From: Clarkia xantiana subsp. parviflora | Lineage: Eukaryota > Streptophyta > Magnoliopsida > Myrtales > Onagraceae | Direction of reading: 5' to 3' | NCBI GenBank assembly: GCA_036873135.1 | Contig: JAPTYO010000008.1 | Coordinates: forward strand, 33,134,761-33,198,760 | DNA length: 64,000 nt | Shown: positions 30,881 through 41,870 of the stretch, in pieces | Position numbering within the stretch: the first letter of the stretch is position 1 | Layout: each line of letters begins with the position of its first letter | The notes under the pieces: generated by a model | Seen by the model: only the letters and a program-made list of their open reading frames with translations | Told to the model about the DNA's origin: nothing | Database searches by the model: none | Program-made: the position numbers and the translations under genes

Positions 30881-32818
30881 ATGCCTTCTACTCGATCAAT
30901 GGTGGCTGGCAAGAACAGAAGACAGGGACAATCCGGTGGTTCCCGTCACCCCGCTGCAACGAATCTGAATTCAGTTCCAGAACAAGAGGAAAACCAGAAC
31001 CATCCCCCGGCTGAGCTCTCCCAGACAGGAGGGCACAATGGATCGCATCCCGAAGATGTTGCCCCTCAGCACCAGGACAACAGGGGGCAGGAGGCTCCCC
31101 CAGCTGCAGATTTGACGAGGGCCGTGGCAGAGGCCATGCCCATGTTTCTGGCGGCTGTAGAGGCTCTCTTGGATCGAAGAGAGGCTGCGAGGAGGCAGGA
31201 GGAGATGCCCCCGTTGGAGGAAGCGACCCTGCCAACAGAGGGTCGAAACGCACAGGAAGCCCCGCCCCGAGGCCAAGACAGAGGTAGGGCGACCGGTCAG
31301 CCGGAGAGGTTCGTGGTTGATGGGCCAGGACCAGTACAGCACAGGACCATTCCCCTAAATGGTCCCATCACTCCCGACCATGTGGTAAAAATCGTGAACA
31401 TCTGTATGGGAGAACAAAAGCCGCTGGTGTCGGAGTTGAGGGATCGATCCACTCATCCCTTCGTTCCTCGACTCATTGACACCCTAGCCCCGCCTGGGCT
31501 AGGCATCCCCACGATAAAGGAGTATGATGGCGAAGGAGATCCAGTTCGCCACGTCCAGAAACACCTCATGGCGTGTCTGGGAAGAGCCCCAAGTGAAGAC
31601 ATAGTGTGTACGTTGTTCCCGAACACACTGGGAGAAAGGGCCCTGACTTGGTTCTTTAGTCTGCCCCCAGGCTGCATCACTTGCTGGGCAGACATGCACG
31701 ATCGATTCATTCAGCAGTACCAGGGTCGGAGGCGTTTATTGAAGAGCGTGAGGTCCCTGACCCAGGTGGTGCAGAGGCCCGACGAATCACTGGCTCATTA
31801 TTACCAGCGGTACACAGCCAGCGTAGCAGAGATAGATGAAGAAATCTCTGAGGGCGAAACCATCCGTACCTTCATTCGGAACCTGACAGCCCCCTATGGC
31901 TCCGAATTGATGCACAGCGTGGCTGAGAAGGCTGTGTGGAATATGGAGGCATTACAGAAGAGGATGAAGCGGCAGATCGATGTCCAGGAGTCAAAGATAG
32001 CCGCGGGAGAACTGGAACCCCCAAAGTCGAACAAAGGGAAGCAGTCAAGTAAACCTTTCGACGATCGTAAGTCAAAAGGTAAACCCGACAGTGGCAAGAA
32101 TCGAGGTCGTCCGGATCGGAGGGACGACAGACGTTCTTCAAGGAAGGATAAGCGGGAGGATTTTGACATTCCTCTCAACTGCTCCATGGCGGAAGTGCTG
32201 ATAGTCATGGAACGACAAGGTATCTCCAGGTACCCCCCGAAGAAACATGGAGAATTCCTGGGGTCCCGCACAGATCGTTATTGTCGATTTCACCGCGCAA
32301 ATGGCCACGACACCAATCACTGTCGGGAGCTAAAGAAGGAAATTGAAAAGCTGATCCAGAAGGGGAAGCTCAAGGAATTCGTCGGGGACAAGCGGTGTCG
32401 ATCCCGCTCTCGGTCCCGATCGCGGTCCCGTTCCCGATCCCGCGATCGGTCCCCAAAGAAGAAGAGAACCAATCCAGAGTCATCCGGTGCTCGCAAGGAG
32501 AGACGGGGCACTATCAACGTGATTCATGGAGAGTTTGCTGCTGGAGGTGATACCTTATCCGCCCGAGAAGTTTATGCCTCCAGAATCCCCACAGCAGTGG
32601 TGTTGGGTAAGAGGTCCCGATCCTGGACCTTGAAAGAAGAGATGGTGATCTCCTTCTCATCGGATGACCTCATAGGCGTAGAGACTCCGCATGACGATGC
32701 CTTGGTGGTAACCTTGGATGTAGACGGGTTCGAAATGAAGAGAATTCTAATCGACGGGGGGAGCTCCTCCGACATGCTATTCATGGACGCGCTGGAGGCT
32801 ATGGGGAAGACGAAGTAA
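30881..32818 (+). pseudogene. gag-pro: T3 gag and start of protease, ended by a stop
   Basis: Met 30881 (MPSTRSMVAGK) is equivalent to the T2 start. Gag region, CHHC finger CRFHRANGHDTNHC (about 32284), Arg-Ser run (about 32395-32450) and protease IDGGSSSDM (about 32750) are all present. TAA at 32816-32818 replaces AAA of T2, just after the protease active site (ALEAMGKTK). Apart from that stop the frame matches T2 closely. Confidence 0.92.
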
Positions 32819-33781
32819 GATCTAAAGGAGGCAAACTTCCCGATGGTCGGGTTCTCTGGCTCAACCTCCTACCCGCTAGGAGTAATCACCTTACCAGTGG
32901 AGTTTGGTAGCGGGTGGAAATCAGAAAGAAGGAACGTGGAGTTTGTCGTGGTTGATTCCGCGGGGACCTATAATGCAATTATCGGGAGAACCACCATTAA
33001 TCCTCTGATGGCGGTTGCCTCGACTGTGCACCAGAAGATGAAGTTCCCGACCGACCACGGAGTCGGAGAGGTCAAGGGCGACCAGGTGGCTTCCCGAAAA
33101 TGCTATGTTAATGCCACCCGGAGGAGGAGGCGAGAGGCCATGACTGTCCTCCAGACAGACACAGATCCCAGAGAAGAGTTTGGGCGTCCCGCCCCCGTAG
33201 AAGATCTGAAAGAAGTCGAGATCGACGGACCCCAGAGGAAGGTGAAAATTGGGTCTGCTTTGACTGAGGAGACAGCCCAAAAATTGGTGGAGTTGTTGAA
33301 GGAGTTCAAGGAGCTGTTTGCCTGGTCCCCCAGCGATATGCCGGGAATCAGCCCCGATGTGATCGTGCACGAGCTGAAGATAGACCCCGCGATCAAGCCT
33401 ATCACACAGAAAAGGCGTCCGATGGGCACGGATAAGAAGATCGCGATCCAGCAGGAGGTGGGCAGGTTGCTCGACGCTGAATTCATTAAGGAGCTCCGAT
33501 TCCAGACTTGGGTTGCCAACCCAGTACTGGTGAAGAAGACTAACGGGAAACGGCGAATGTGCGTGGACTTCCGCGACCTGAACAAGGCTTGCCCAAAGGA
33601 CTGCTATCCACTCCCGAGGATCGACCAGCTGGTGGATGCCACATCGGGACATGAACTGTTAAGTTTCATGGATGCGTATTCAGGCTACAACCAGATCAAG
33701 ATGGCCAAGGAAGACGCCCCCACACAGCGTTCTACGCAGACAGTGACATCTCTCACTACGATGTCATGCCTTTCGGGTTGA
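32819..33781 (+). pseudogene. T3 protease end and RT start
   Basis: The same frame continues after the stop (open from 32843) through the conserved protease tail (GTYNAIIGRTTINPL) into RT with FRDLNKACPKDCYPL and FMDAYSGYNQI. One base is missing near 33715-33722 compared with T2, so the frame is lost just before the polymerase catalytic motif. Confidence 0.9.
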
Positions 33782-36147
33782 TCAATGCCGGGGCAACCTA
33801 CCAACGGATGGTGAACAAACTGTTTGGAGATATGCTGGGAGAAACTATGGAAGCTTACGTGGATGATATGCTGGTGAAGTCCCGACAAGCCGAGGATCAC
33901 GTGCACAACCTTACCATGGCGTTTGAGCGGATGAGGCTCCATCAAGTTCGTTTGAACCCGACGAAATGCGCCTTCGGAGTCCACTCAGGGAAGTTTTTGG
34001 GCTTCATGGTGAGCCAAAGAGGAATTGAAGTGAATCCTGAGAAGCTGAGGGCAATCGAGGAGATGCAGTCCCCGATAAACCATCGGGAGGTGCAAGTACT
34101 GAATGGCCGACTAGCTGCAATGAACCGCTTCTTGTCCAAAGCCAGCGACCGATCAATGCCATTTTTTGAAGTCTTGAGGGCCAACAAAAAATTCGAATGG
34201 ACCGCCAAATGTGAAGAAGCGTTCCAAGCACTCAAGCAGCACCTTCGCACACTCCCGCCGCTGGCAAAACCGGTTCCAGGTGAGCCGCTCTTCCTTTATT
34301 TGGCTGTTTCTGAATTTGCAATTAGCTCTGTGTTAGTAAAGATTGTCGAGGGTAATCAAGTCCCCGTCTATTATGTAAGCAAGGCATTTGCCAAATCTGA
34401 ATTGAACTACCCCGCCGTTGAGAAGTACCTCTTTGCGTTGATTATTACCGCTCGGAAGCTAAGGCCATATTTCCACGCACACGAGATCACGGTGCTAACG
34501 AACCAGCCTTTGAAGCATTTTTTGAACCGACCGGATGCGTCGGGGAGATTAGTGAAATGGGCAGTAGAGCTTAGCGAGTTTCGCATACACTTCGCTCCGA
34601 GAACAGCCATTAAGGGTCAGGCATTAGCAGATTTCATAGCAGAGTCTACAGCCCCCGATCTGGAAGAAGCGGGCCCTGCAGAGGGGGCAACCATAGAAGT
34701 CCCGACAGAAGTACAACCAGAGAGGGCAGAGCAATCAGAACAGCCAAACAAGGAAAATATATGGGAGATGTACACGGATGGCTCCGCGAGTTCAGACAGA
34801 TCAGGAGCGGGCTTCTTGTTGATACCACCAGGTGAAGGTGAACCGCTCCGATACGCCTTGGCTTTAACATTCAAGGCCACAAACAACGAAGCGGAGTACG
34901 AAGCTCTTATCACGGGCCTAAAAATCGCTAAAGGCACTGGAATCGATCACTTGAGAGTGAAGTGCGACGCAGCTTTAATCGTGAACCAGGTTCAAGGGCG
35001 ATACGAAGCAAGGAGTCCGATAATGAAAAATTATCTGCGAGAGGTACAAGCCTTGAGAGAGAGCTTCAAAAGCTTCGATATCGAGGCTATCCCGAGGGAG
35101 GAGAACGTAGAGGCAGACGCCTTGAGTAAATTTGCCATGGGGGCACCCTTGGAAGAAAATCGGAAGGTGCACTTCTTGGAGAAGGTGATCTTATCAAACA
35201 TCGACCCAACGCAGGTGTGCACCATTGAGACAGGATCAGAGGAAGAGCCCACCTGGATGACCCCGATAGTCGCGTATCTGACTACGGGGGCAGTCCCCGA
35301 GGATAAGGTAGCAGCAGATAGGATATGTCGGATCGCGTCTAATTATGTGATGCTGGACAATCAGCTGTACAAGAAGGGCTGGTTCTCGACTCCGTACCTG
35401 AAGTGTGTAGCAGAACCCGACGCCAACCGAATCCTGAAGGAAATGCACGAGGGGGTCGCGGCTTGTCACGAAGGGGCCCGATCCATTTTGAGGAAGGTGT
35501 TGAACTTAGGCTACTATTGGCCCACGATGAACAAAGAAGCAACGGCGTTGGTCCGATCATGCGACGCGTGCCAGAGGTACGCCCCGAATATCGCGGCTCC
35601 GGCCGCCAACCTAACATCCATCAAGAGCGCGTGGCCCTTCGCGCAGTGGGGCATCGACTTGGTGGGACCTCTTCCACAAGCACAAGGACAATGTAAGTAT
35701 TTACTTGTAGCTATCGATTATTTTTCGAAATGGATAGAGGCGAAGGCATTGGCCAGAACAACGGAGAACCAGATCGTCAAGTTCCTCCAATCCCACATCG
35801 TGTCCAGATACGGGATTCCTAAGGTGGTGATCAGCGATAATGGCCCACCGTTTAACGGCTCTCAGGTGAGGGAGTATCTGGAAGAATTGAACATCGAGCA
35901 TCGGACCGCCTCCGTACGCCATGCTCAGACTAATGGCCAGGTGGAGTCAGCCAACAAAATTGTGATGGATGGCCTGAAGAAGAGGGTCTATGCCTTGAAG
36001 GGCAAGTGGCTGAACGAACTGGAAAATGTACTTTGGGCTGTTAGAACGACACCCAAACGATCAACAGGGGAGACTCCGTTTGGCCTCGTTTATGGCACGG
36101 AAGCTGTCGCACCTGTGGAGGTAGCTGTGGCGTCCCATCGAACTTGA
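33766..36147 (+). pseudogene. T3 RT end, RNase H and most of integrase (793 codons open)
   Basis: From MPFGLINAGATYQ: RT catalytic YVDDML (about 33857), RNase H MYTDGSASS (about 34768), integrase zinc region HEGVAACHEG...CDACQ, core WGIDLVGPLP, ISDNGPPFNG and ESANKIVMDG. It ends at TGA 36145-36147, where T2 has AGA. T3 shows the integrase sequence that T2 breaks at 10489. Confidence 0.92.
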
Positions 36148-36489
36148 TATTACGAGCCCCTAACGAACGACGAAGTGAGACGTCTGGACTTGGACTTACT
36201 CGAAGAGAAGAGGCGGGAAGCCGATGAAGTCCAAGCTCGAATGCGTTTAGCGACGGCCAGGTACTACAATCGGCGAGTGAAGTCCCGACAGTTCTTTGTC
36301 GGGGAGCTGGTTTGGCGTCGCAACGAGTTCACCCTTTTGGATCGAATCAACAAGATGTCACCAAAATGGGAAGGACCTTATAAGGTCGTGGGGATGCCAG
36401 CTCCAAATGCATACAAGTTGGAAGACCTCGATGGCAGAACATTAAAGCATTCTTTCAGTGGCGAACACTTGAAGAAACACCATGCTTGA
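36148..36489 (+). pseudogene. T3 integrase C-terminus
   Basis: The same frame continues after the stop (open from 36175) through FVGELVWRRNEF and WEGPYKVVGMPAPNAYKLE to the family end HSFSGEHLKKHHA and TGA 36487-36489. Confidence 0.9.
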
Positions 36490-37200
36490 AGAAAGTCGCC
36501 TTAAGTGGTGCCCGATAAAGTCGCCTTAAGTGGTGCTCGATAAAGTCGCCTTAAGTGGTGCCCGAAAAAGTCGCCTTAAGTGGTGCCCGATGTAAAATCG
36601 CCTTAAGTGGTGTATGCTATTTATCGTTTAATTCGATGTAAGCCAATCTTATGCCATCAATAACTAAAGAGGTTGCTTCCAAATAAGAGTTGTCCTTAGA
36701 TTTATGCTAAGTGTAAAAGTCGCCTTCATTGGTGCACGATGAAAGTCGCCTTAAGTGGTGCACAATATTTAGATTTATTCTAAGTATCCAAAAGTCGCCT
36801 TCAGTGGTGCACGAGGAAAGTCACCTTCAGTGGTGCACGAGGAAAGTCGCCTTCAGTGGTGCACGATGAAAGTCGCCTCCAGTGGTGCACAATGAAAGTC
36901 GCCTTAAGTGGTGCACAATATTTAGATTTATTCTAAGTATCCAAAAGTCGCCTTCAGTGGTGCACGATAAAAGTCGCCTTCAGTGGTGCACGATGAAAGT
37001 CGCCTTCAGTGGTGCACGAGGGAAGTCGCCTTAAGTGGTGCACGATGCTTAGATTTATTCTAAGTATCCAAAAGTCGTCTTAAGTGATGCACGGGATCAA
37101 GCCGCCTTAAGTGGTGCACAATGCTTAGATTTATTCTAAGTATCCAAAAGTCGTCTTAAGTGATGCGCGGAACTAAGTCACCTTAAGTGGTGCAGGTTAT
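36486..37200 (+). repeat. Tandem array in T3, about 26-bp unit with GCCTTAAGTGG core
   Basis: AAAGTCGCCTTAAGTGGTGC and AAAGTCGCCTTCAGTGGTGC units, interrupted by the word AGATTTATTCTAAGTATCC. It occupies the same place as the T1 and T2 arrays, between the two converging genes. Confidence 0.93.
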
Positions 37201-37231
37201 TAAAATCGTCGGGAAAGACGTACAAGAACGT

Positions 37232-37257
37232 CTTAAGTGTCGAGGTTTCGACTTAAG
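37232..37257. other. Conserved inverted repeat after the T3 array
   Basis: Same arms as in T2 (CTTAAGTGTCGA and TTCGACTTAAG), 135 bp from the antisense stop. Confidence 0.7.
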
Positions 37258-37390
37258 CGCGTATAAGTAAAATCACTCGGAGAAGTGTAACAAAAGATCG
37301 GAACTAAAGAAGTCTGATATTGATAAGGGCTCAAGGGCCCGACGACGACGCAAGAGAAGAAGATACAAGGAATCTAAAAAGATAAAACAT

Positions 37391-40099
37391 TCAAGCTTGG
37401 TCCTTGTTGGCAGCATTGGCAGCAGCTGGGTCCGCGGAGTCGGTAGCAGAGGGATCCACAGGATTGGCTTCGGAAGGATTAGCTATCGGGGCGTCCGCGC
37501 TTGGAAGTTCAGAAGCGTCTTCGACAATTACGAGAGTATTCCCCCCGTCACTCTCCTCGGAAAGAGTAAAATACTTCTTCGCGAAAGGAGCGAGGGAAGG
37601 AGACTTGTCAAAGTTGATGGCGTCGCCATACTCCAGGTGGAGCTCCTCAACCACGTTGAAGAGAGTGTTCTCCACCTCTGCGCCAAAGAACTTCATGGCA
37701 TCAGCTTGAAAGCCCTCCGACCTCCGATAGTCCTCCCGGCCCTTTTCCTCCGCTTCGGCCAGCTGCGCAGGAAATCTCGCGATCAGCTCCTCCAAAGCCT
37801 TCTTCTCAAGGACCAGTTGGTCCTCGGCAGCCTTCTTCTCCTGGGTCAGCCTGTCCACAATCACCCCCCGCTCCTGCCGCTCTTGCCTCAAGAGCCCCTC
37901 GAAGTCCGCGATCTGCTGCTGAAGGTCCCGAATCTTCTGATTAAGGGCAGCCTGCTCCTTGACAAGCTTCCCCCGCAGAGACTGGGAGGCCTTGAGATCC
38001 GCCTGAAGCTGCTCGCGGACCCCTCGGTCCCGCTCCCGGGCCTCATCATAGGCAACAACATACCCGATGAGGCGGTTGTAGTCCCCGAGCTCCTGCAATA
38101 AGAAGGAAAAGTGTTAATGAACAAACGACCCGATATATCATCAACAAGAAAGAAGCAAAGTCTCACCTCTACGCGGCGCACAGCCATATCCCTGATATCC
38201 CGCTGCATATGCGTCCGATTGAGGTAAATCGGATGCCGCATAGAAGGCAGAATAGAACCCACCAGCAGATGCAGGGCCAGCTCCTGGTCCTGTTCCCCTT
38301 GTGTGAGCGGGACTCCCTGAAGCGTCTGGATAGGAGTCCAAGGGGCATTCGCCTGTGAAGAATTGAAGGGCCTGTAGAAGTCCCCATCAAGAGCAAGGGG
38401 AGAGATAGGACGAGGAATGGAAGGGCACGCCTCCGTCTCGCCCTGAACAGGGGAAGGAGAGAAGTCGTGGATAGGTGAGAGTTGTCGCTGCTGCGGAGAA
38501 GACGAAGGAGGCGGCCCCTGAGGGGTTGGTTTCAAGGGGGATTGCCCCGCCCCAGACGCTGTTGAGGGGGGTCAACCCCGCCAGTCTCCTCGGAGGAGTC
38601 CAGAGTTTCCACCTGACGAAACTGTTCGCCAGTTGGAGCCTTCTCTCCAGCTAAGGAAGGCACCCCCGCTGAAGGCGGTGCGTCTGCGGAAGCTGCAGCA
38701 CCCGAGGAAGCTCCCGAGCGACCTGCACCTGGAGTATGAAAAGCTTCAGAAAGGAGTCAGGAAGTTCATCGGGATTCTTACACCAAATGATACGTCGGGA
38801 GACGTATTGATCCTTCCCACGATAATGATAGTAGCCTGCCTTCAAGACCCGGGGAGTTTCGCCTCGAAGGATTCTTTTGACGTCAGTAATGCGGCCATCC
38901 TTGGTCGAGGAAATCAAATCCGACGGGACCATCCTCTTGTACGATTTAATAGCAAGTCAAAGTTGTTTACCTTCTTCAGCGTTCTGGACATCGAAGAGCT
39001 GGTCCAGATCCACCCGCCTCCGCTTGGGCTGCTCCGTTGGAGGAGACCCCGATCTGGCAGCAGCCTTCTTGGCAGACTTCCTCTTCCGCGAGGGGCGGAC
39101 AGCATCAGTCTCCCCCTGCTTAAGGAACAGAACGGTCAGCACAGATACCTTCTTGGCTGCAAACAGTAAACAAAGAAAGAGTTAGAAGTTTACCCAAGGA
39201 ACCATATTGGAAGGACTGTCGAAGAGTTGACCCCCAGAAACAATGTCGAGGAGTCGGATCCCGGCGTGCACCAGGTCCCGCTCCACGAGTGAGTTGGCGT
39301 TGAGAGGAGTGTAAGACTCCTCCCACCGGTAGAGCTGGATAAGCTGGAGAGTCTCAAAATCCTCATCAGCATAAGTATGGAAAGCAGGTGGAGGGTTCGC
39401 TACCACCTCCCAACGAGGCCAGGGAATGGAGGAGTGACGGATAAAGAAGTAACTCCTTTTCCGGCTACTGTTGTCGGACCCTGTATCAATCAAGAGCCCC
39501 CGATCCTTGACCACCTTCCAGGTGTCACTGGTCCAACCGTACTGGGCAAGCTGCTGCTTACTCCACTTGGGCATCCGAGGGTAGAAGGCGCAAACCCCCG
39601 CCTCATTGCACTTCATCCCATAAAAGGTTCTGAAGAGTTGGAGGCTGTAGACCCACTTCTGTCGGAGACAGAGGACTTGAAAGGCGTTCCAGAGGCGGAT
39701 GGCATGGGGAGAAAGGTAGTGGGGTGTGTTCTGTAATGATGGCACAGCTCGACCAGATTACCGCAAAAGGGGAACCTGATCCCCGCTGATATTTGTCCCG
39801 TAGAGACAAACACCTCCCCTTTCTGGGGACGAGTAACCTCAGAGTCACTCGAGGGACGATGCCTAGGGTACGGGAAACGAGGTTCCCAGGTGATGGTGAT
39901 GTAACCCTCTCGGAGAGCTGCATCATAAGCAGTATTGGAAATCTCATTTGGAGCATAGTCAAAATTAAAGGGTTTTCTCCCCTCAGAGCTGGAACCGCTG
40001 TCTGAAAAGCAACTAGGGCAAGAAAATACAGTGGGACTCTTGGAGAAATTAGAAGGGAAAAGACGAACAAGCAACGAAGAAGGATTCCTTACCAGACAT
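37391..40099 (-). CDS. T3 antisense extra gene: multi-exon, Transposase_28-like domain, NLS-like segment, coiled coil
   Basis: Exon 1 is ATGTCTG (40099-40093) and intron 1 is 40092-40002 (91 bp, GTAAGG...TTTTCAG). Exon 2 gives MSDSGSSSEGRKPFNFDY, then RFPFCGNLVELCHHYR; near 39750 one base shifts the frame to AIRLWNAFQVLC, RTFYGMK, SYFFIRHSSIPWPRWE and RDLVHAGIRLL, the pattern of 'putative gypsy type transposon' proteins. A short candidate intron (39193-39152) leads in frame to a basic stretch with RKRKSAKK and PKRRRVD. Further exons end at a donor GTGAGA (38166) and acceptor TTGCAG (38093). The last exon (38092-37391) is a 230-residue coiled coil with an acidic Asp/Ala/Pro tail. Middle exon limits are uncertain. 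Known relatives are antisense extra ORFs of Tat elements; the function is unknown. Confidence 0.75.
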
Positions 40100-40261
40100 G
40101 ATGAAGTAGAGGTTGAAGGAGATGAGCGAAACGTCGCCGGAAAGATGATCGGGAAGACTCCAAAGACCTTCGAAATCACAGAGCTTGGAATCGCAGAGAA
40201 ATCAGAGAGAGCTTTTGAGAATTCGAAGACGGTAAAAGTTAAATTGCGACTATGGCTAGGG

Positions 40262-40268
40262 TTTTATA
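40262..40268 (-). promoter_or_regulatory. Antisense TATA box of T3
   Basis: TATAAAA on the minus strand, 163 bp upstream of the antisense ATG (40099); matches T1 and T2. The palindrome CTGAAAAGCACTTTTTCAG lies further upstream at 40385-40403. Confidence 0.65.
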
Positions 40269-40656
40269 GTCGAAGAAGACGGTTGAAAGGACACTTCGAT
40301 CCGAGTCGTCGAAGTCGAAGATTCTTAATCTGGACCGTTGAGATGAAACGTGCAGAAGGACAACGGGCGTAATGATGAAACGGCCTGAAAAGCACTTTTT
40401 CAGAAAAGGACAGGCGCGAAAAATCAGGCACGTGGGTCGAAAACGTCACTCCATTATCTGCTGCATTTAATGCACTAGGAAACCGAGAAGACCCTTGGGA
40501 TATAACAGTTATCTACAAAATCCGTTATCTACAAAATCCTGAGGAAACGTAGAGGAGAAGACTGATAAACTGAGTAACTGAACCAAGGAAAAGATCCCCG
40601 ACTTTAATATTGGAAGATCGGGAGTTGAAAGACACGACGAACTAAAAGTCCCTCAT

Positions 40657-40670
40657 GTCTTGGGGGCAAA
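40657..40670 (+). promoter_or_regulatory. Polypurine tract of T3
   Basis: GTCTTGGGGGCAAA immediately before the 3' LTR. Confidence 0.85.
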
Positions 40671-41306
40671 TGATGGGTCCGACTATAGCCGTCAGGCCCT
40701 TTAACGGTGAGGAAACGGCAAACAGACCCACCAGGCCCAGAGTGAAGGTCAAGATGACCTAGGAGAAGGGTCCCGACGAAGGGAGTCCCGACGAGGCAAT
40801 GTCCCGACAGAGTCGGCTCCGACAGTGGAGCTAGGAGCTCCCGATAAGAAGCCTTTAAGTAGGCCCCGATGATGAATCCCTGAGACGATTGGCCCTGTCA
40901 CGATGACGAGGGGCCCCGAGCGGTGACACAACGAGATAACTCTGGAGTCCCCGACGGGAGTCGGGACTCGTTATCAGAGGATAAAGCCGAGATACGCGGG
41001 GCATGGCTAAGATACATGAAATCACATCCGAGATATGCGGGATACGGGCTAACCACCCCTAACGGTTCGCCAGGTACCTGAGGCATCTCTTTGCCTATAA
41101 AAGGGCAGGAGATCACCTCAGAAAGACTTACGTTGAGTTGAATACACTCTGAGTTTATTACTTGCCAGTCATACGAGATACTCATTTAAGCATCGGAGAG
41201 GGATTCTGGGTCACCGCCCGGTCTATCCCCTCTTGCAGGATTGCGTGGAGCAAAGGAGCTAGGATTGCCGTCAAAGTCCGTACTAGAGTTCCACCGTGAT
41301 CCAACA
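40671..41306 (+). repeat. LTR-B variant, 3' LTR of T3
   Basis: 636 bp, TATAAAA at 41096-41102, followed by TSD CCGAC. Confidence 0.95.
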
Positions 41307-41311
41307 CCGAC

Positions 41312-41865
41312 AAGGTTCGGTCCCGACATACGAGTTGAACGCTCCCGATCCTATGCCTTTAAGTAGGCCCCGATCCTATGCCTTTAAGTAGGCCCCGATG
41401 ATATGCCTTTAAGTAGGCCCCGATGATATGCCTTTAAGTAGGCCCCGATATTGAATCCCTGAGAATGCTGGCCCTGTCCCGATGACGAGTGGCCCCGAGC
41501 GGTGACCAAAAGAGATAACTCTGGAGTCCCCGACATCCGTCGGGACTTGCCACCAGAGAACGAGGCCGAGAAACACGCCCACTATCAACATAGTGGGGAA
41601 GTGGCCTGAAAAGACGGAACGTGGCAGTTATCTCAACAGGTAACTGAGGTGACCCCTCCCCTATATAAAGGAAGGAGTTACCTCAGGATTCATACGTTCA
41701 TACTTATATACTGATACTTGCTTGCCTGCATCGAGATACTCATTTAAGCATCAGAGAGGGATTCTGGGTCACCGCCCGGTCTATCCCCTTCTTGCAGGAT
41801 TACTTGGAGCGAAGGAGTTCGGACTTCCGTCAAGAACGTATCGGAGTTCCAACCGTGATCCAACA
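41312..41865 (+). repeat. Solo LTR-A, right piece
   Basis: Continues the LTR interrupted at 30207 and ends CCAACA before TSD GTCAG (41866-41870). It contains a fourfold 25-bp repeat (TATGCCTTTAAGTAGGCCCC, 41348-41450) that occurs once in the T1 LTR-A copies. TATATAAA near 41664. Confidence 0.92.
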
Positions 41866-41870
41866 GTCAG

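Larger units (their letters stand above)
30208..41306 (+). mobile_element. T3: complete Tat-type Ty3/gypsy element with full-length antisense gene
   Basis: 11,099 bp with LTRs of 637 and 636 bp and perfect TSD CCGAC (30203-30207, 41307-41311). By eye the LTRs differ by about ten substitutions and one indel. Sense gag-pol has two stops and one frameshift. It keeps the long antisense gene that T2 has lost, which explains most of the size difference (11.1 against 8.9 kb). Confidence 0.96.

Noticed and set aside
37397..38101. Plus-strand open frame of 234 codons in T3
   Set aside because: It is the shadow of the antisense coiled-coil exon, which has coherent heptads and splice signals on the minus strand.
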